From positions 1-35,333 of the forward strand of contig DASSPI010000062.1 in NCBI GenBank assembly GCA_035699705.1: a stretch of DNA of 35,333 bases, given 5' to 3'. A program made the position numbers and the translations under genes. Below are positions 31,206 through 35,333 of the stretch, piece by piece (the stretch's first letter is position 1; the number at the start of each line of letters is the position of its first letter). The DNA comes from CANKHA01 sp035699705 (GTDB taxonomy: Bacteria; Pseudomonadota; Alphaproteobacteria; Rhizobiales; Xanthobacteraceae). Under the pieces are notes generated by a model. It worked only from the letters and a program-made list of their open reading frames with translations. It had not been told where the DNA came from and searched no databases.

Positions 31206-31850
31206 ATGCTCAATTTCCAACGCAAAACGCTGGCAGTTTGTTCAATTGCATTTTCAGTTGTCGCTACCTCCGCCGCTGCGGACATCTCAGGGTCATCCGA
31301 AAATTACCGAGCGGAGCCCACCTACGGCGCGAGCCGGCACGCCAAGGCAACCGTGCAGTCGAACCGCAAGGCACGGACCGTAACGACACGGGTGAAGGCG
31401 GCTGCCGCGAGCCGGCAGGCCGGGGCAACCGTGCGGTCGAACCGCAGGGGCCGCAGCGTCACCGCGCAGGCGGAGGCCTATGCCGCGGCTTCCGGATCGT
31501 ATTCTCCGGTCGTGACGGAGGCCCGGCGCTATCTCGGCACCAACCCGACCAAACGGCGCAGTTTGTGGTGCGGGGCTTTCATGAACCTGGTGCTCGAGCG
31601 CAGCGGTCACAAGCGCGGGCCTTCCGACCTGGCGAAGTCCTTCGCCTCCTATGGTCAGAGGATCCCCGGTCCGCAGGTCGGCGCTCTCGCGATTTTGTCG
31701 CGCGGACCTCGCGGCGGCCATGTCGGTGTCATCAGCGGCATCGACCCGGAAGGCAACGTGATCCTCGTTTCGGGCAATCACAACAATACGGTTGCGGAAG
31801 CGGTTTATCCGCGCAGGCGCATTCTGGCTTATGTGATGCCCCGCGCCTGA
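31206..31850 (+). CDS. Secreted TIGR02594-type cell-wall hydrolase
   Basis: A 214-residue exported protein. A signal peptide ends near residue 25 (VVATSAAA-DI). Residues 26-100 are basic and low-complexity and contain a 26-residue tandem repeat (42-67 and 68-93) built on ASRxAxATVxSNRxxRxVT. The C-terminal domain (about 100-214) has a CHAP/NlpC-like catalytic set: Cys122 in LWCGAFMNL, His172 in GGHVGVISG and Asn191 in VSGNHNNTV. It would cleave peptidoglycan peptides, or amide bonds more generally, in the periplasm. The ATG at 31206 is favoured by GAGGGG 9 nt upstream and by the signal sequence. It stands alone in an A+T-richer region and ends before a bidirectional terminator. Confidence 0.82.
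   Translation: MLNFQRKTLAVCSIAFSVVATSAAADISGSSENYRAEPTYGASRHAKATVQSNRKARTVTTRVKAAAASRQAGATVRSNRRGRSVTAQAEAYAAASGSYSPVVTEARRYLGTNPTKRRSLWCGAFMNLVLERSGHKRGPSDLAKSFASYGQRIPGPQVGALAILSRGPRGGHVGVISGIDPEGNVILVSGNHNNTVAEAVYPRRRILAYVMPRA
31329..31484 (+). repeat. 78-bp in-frame tandem duplication within the hydrolase gene
   Basis: The first unit starts at 31329 and the second at 31407, a period of 78 bp or 26 codons. Both contain GCGAGCCGGCA and a GGCAACCGTGC-GTCGAACCGCA core. Third-position and a few coding changes separate them. The period being a multiple of three and the frame staying open indicate a duplication tolerated by selection. Confidence 0.85.
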
Positions 31851-31894
31851 ATAACGCAGCGTTGGTATGTAAGCGTTGCGTAGCGTTAAGTAAC

Positions 31895-31928
31895 AAACGC
31901 CATGGCCATGCCCGGCCATGGCGTTTTA
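31895..31928. terminator. Bidirectional Rho-independent terminator
   Basis: A perfect 13-bp stem, AAACGCCATGGCC (31895-31907) with GGCCATGGCGTTT (31914-31926), a 6-nt loop and a T run on the plus side mirrored by the A run on the minus side. It lies between the convergent hydrolase and MOSC genes and should stop transcription from both. Confidence 0.85.
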
Positions 31929-31929
31929 T

Positions 31930-32736
31930 CTATCCGACGACAGTCTCGCCCACGGCGATTTCTCCGCCGGCCACCACCTCGGTATAGATTCCGCAATCGG
32001 CATGGCCGAAGCTCTTCATGAGAGTCTGCGGAATGTTGAGGTCGCGGATGCCGGTGTCCGGCTCCACATTGGTGGCGGCGCAGCGCTTGATGCGGCGGAC
32101 CACTTTCAGCCGCGCGGGGCCGATCGCGATCTCCTGCCCCAGCAGCTCGAACTCGCGCCAGGCCGGCCAGCCGCTGACATAGAGATTGCCGCGAAATCGC
32201 AGCGGATCGACCGGCGCTCCCACCGCTGCCTCCACGGCGGCGACGGAGGCGAGGTTGATGATTGAAACCGCCCTCTGCGCCACATCGGAAAAGCTGTGTG
32301 GCGGCTTCATATTGGAAAAGCTGTGGCCGCCCGTGCCGGCGAGGATTTTCGGCGGACCTTGCAATTCGTCCGCGCAATAGGCCGCGAAGAACCGCTCGAT
32401 CTGCGCTCGCCCTTGCTGCGTCCGCAGATCGCCTTGCGCCGCCAGACGGCCGTCGGTCCGCACGCTCAGCACATGGGTTTGCTCATCGAAATCCGTGCGC
32501 AGCCCCGCCAGCCGCTCGTTCCGCATCAGCATCAGGAAGCGGTGTTTGGGAAAATAGGCGGGGGCGGCCGGATCGAAACCGGAGGGGCCGTTTTCGATTG
32601 CATAGAGCCGGTCGGCCGGGAGGGTCGAACCGGCGGAAAGCTGCACGCGCGCGAGCGCCTGGGCCGAGAGCCCCTTCACCGGGTAGCGGTAGATGGCCTG
32701 GATTTTTGAGCCCTGCATGGCTTCCTTGCTAACCAT
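31930..32736 (-). CDS. MOSC domain-containing protein
   Basis: The 268-residue protein has an N-terminal MOSC beta-barrel domain (about 10-110, starting IYRYPVKGLS) and a C-terminal MOSC domain with FRGNLYVSGWPAWRE and the key cysteine 219 in RRIKRCAATNVEPDTG. This cysteine holds sulfur for the molybdenum cofactor in related proteins such as mARC and YiiM. It may bind molybdopterin and act in reduction of N-hydroxylated compounds or sulfur transfer. An ATG at 32718 is a possible later start that drops six residues. It is monocistronic and ends at the shared terminator. Confidence 0.88.
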   Translation of the reverse strand: MVSKEAMQGSKIQAIYRYPVKGLSAQALARVQLSAGSTLPADRLYAIENGPSGFDPAAPAYFPKHRFLMLMRNERLAGLRTDFDEQTHVLSVRTDGRLAAQGDLRTQQGRAQIERFFAAYCADELQGPPKILAGTGGHSFSNMKPPHSFSDVAQRAVSIINLASVAAVEAAVGAPVDPLRFRGNLYVSGWPAWREFELLGQEIAIGPARLKVVRRIKRCAATNVEPDTGIRDLNIPQTLMKSFGHADCGIYTEVVAGGEIAVGETVVG

Positions 32737-32918
32737 CAGGACGCCTTGTGGCTAGGGCCCGCTTCCCAAGTTTCGTGAGATATCGCGGCATCCTTTGACG
32801 CGAACTTCGGAAGCAAAGGGGCCCTGGCAACGTTATGATTCTAGTGCCGCTTTTCGATTTGAAGTCCTAACTGAGCTTGTTGTGGGCGCTGTAGGAACTC
32901 CAAATCGGCGGCACGAGA
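32737..32918. other. Gap between the MOSC and clpB genes, no gene seen
   Basis: No convincing open frame and no RNA gene. A loose inverted repeat, AGGGCCC near 32754 with GGGCCCT near 32820, brackets part of it. The divergent promoters of the MOSC gene and clpB should lie here and just downstream. Confidence 0.4.
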
Positions 32919-32946
32919 CTTGAAGTGATTTTAGGGGGCGCCTCTA
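32919..32946 (+). promoter_or_regulatory. Candidate heat-shock (RpoH) promoter of clpB
   Basis: CTTGAA at 32919-32924, a 16-nt spacer, then CCTCTA at 32941-32946. The -35 element matches the sigma-32 type consensus of alphaproteobacteria exactly and the -10 matches in part. A start near 32953 leaves a leader of about 110 nt before the clpB ATG. Confidence 0.5.
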
Positions 32947-32990
32947 CCGTCCGGTGATGGCCCACCCATATTTTGTGAGCAGGAATAGCT

Positions 32991-33062
32991 GCACGCTCGC
33001 CACTCTGGGAGCGTCGGAAGCAACGACACGCTTGCCGCTGCGGGAGCGTTAAGGAGCAACGA
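32991..33062 (+). repeat. Tandem imperfect 36-nt duplication in the clpB leader
   Basis: Unit 1 is 32991-33025 and unit 2 is 33026-33062. They align over 35 positions with about 8 mismatches and one inserted base. Each has the inverted pair ACGCT...AGCGT (32993-32997 with 33010-33014, and 33028-33032 with 33045-33049), and each ends with a purine tract and GCAACG: GGAAGCAACG in the first, AAGGAGCAACG in the second. The second tract is the actual ribosome-binding site, 6 nt before the ATG. Confidence 0.8.

Positions 33063-35333
<2,271 letters not shown>

Overview
The window is a GC-rich chromosomal segment from an alphaproteobacterium, most likely a member of the Hyphomicrobiales (Xanthobacteraceae/Nitrobacteraceae-like). 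This placement is an inference. It rests on the gene order argH-lptM-lysA-TIGR02302, the CpdR-type regulator beside ftsEX, the metW/metX/chorismate mutase/hisC/tyrC block, DUF2125 and TIGR02594 proteins, and short intergenic palindromes of the kind common in that order. I see no rRNA, tRNA, CRISPR array, prophage, transposase or toxin-antitoxin pair. Most of the window is housekeeping sequence.

Layout. 1-3757: a DNA glycosylase cut by the left edge, gluQRS, a soluble hybrid histidine kinase and a BrkB-type membrane protein. 3847-5856: a chemotaxis receptor. 6072-12049: a carbon-metabolism cluster with a probable (2S)-methylsuccinyl-CoA dehydrogenase (ethylmalonyl-CoA pathway), a host-attachment/BaeRF-type protein, a HIG1-like twin-helix protein, a PduO-type cobalamin adenosyltransferase, etfB, etfA and a 3-hydroxyacyl-CoA dehydrogenase. 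The ETF would take electrons from the dehydrogenase, and the adenosyltransferase would supply the cofactor for the mutases of the same pathway. 12098-18933: a small unknown protein, a TlpA thioredoxin, argH, lptM, lysA and a TIGR02302 giant. 19054-23825: a zinc-ribbon protein and CpdR on the minus strand, divergent from ftsE, ftsX, a YdcF protein and plsC. 23791-30816: a ChaC-like enzyme, DUF2125, the minus-strand aromatic/histidine genes tyrC, hisC and chorismate mutase, then metX-metW. 30817-31930: an A+T-richer patch with a secreted TIGR02594 hydrolase. 31930-35333: a MOSC protein and clpB, cut by the right edge.

The most interesting material is non-coding. Three copies (664-764, 18938-19045, 27712-27810) of a composite element have the same plan: hairpin, ATCCAGT, a 40-41 nt centre, ACTGGAT, hairpin. 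A second palindromic family lies at 7790-7862 and 16222-16340, and a third short GCCCGGC hairpin sits inside the etfB-etfA gap and upstream of the chorismate mutase gene. The clpB leader carries a tandem imperfect 36-nt duplication in which each unit has an ACGCT/AGCGT hairpin and a purine-rich ribosome-binding-like tract, downstream of a plausible heat-shock promoter. The TIGR02594 gene has both a duplicated leader and an in-frame 78-bp duplication. I found no convincing wholly new multi-gene system.
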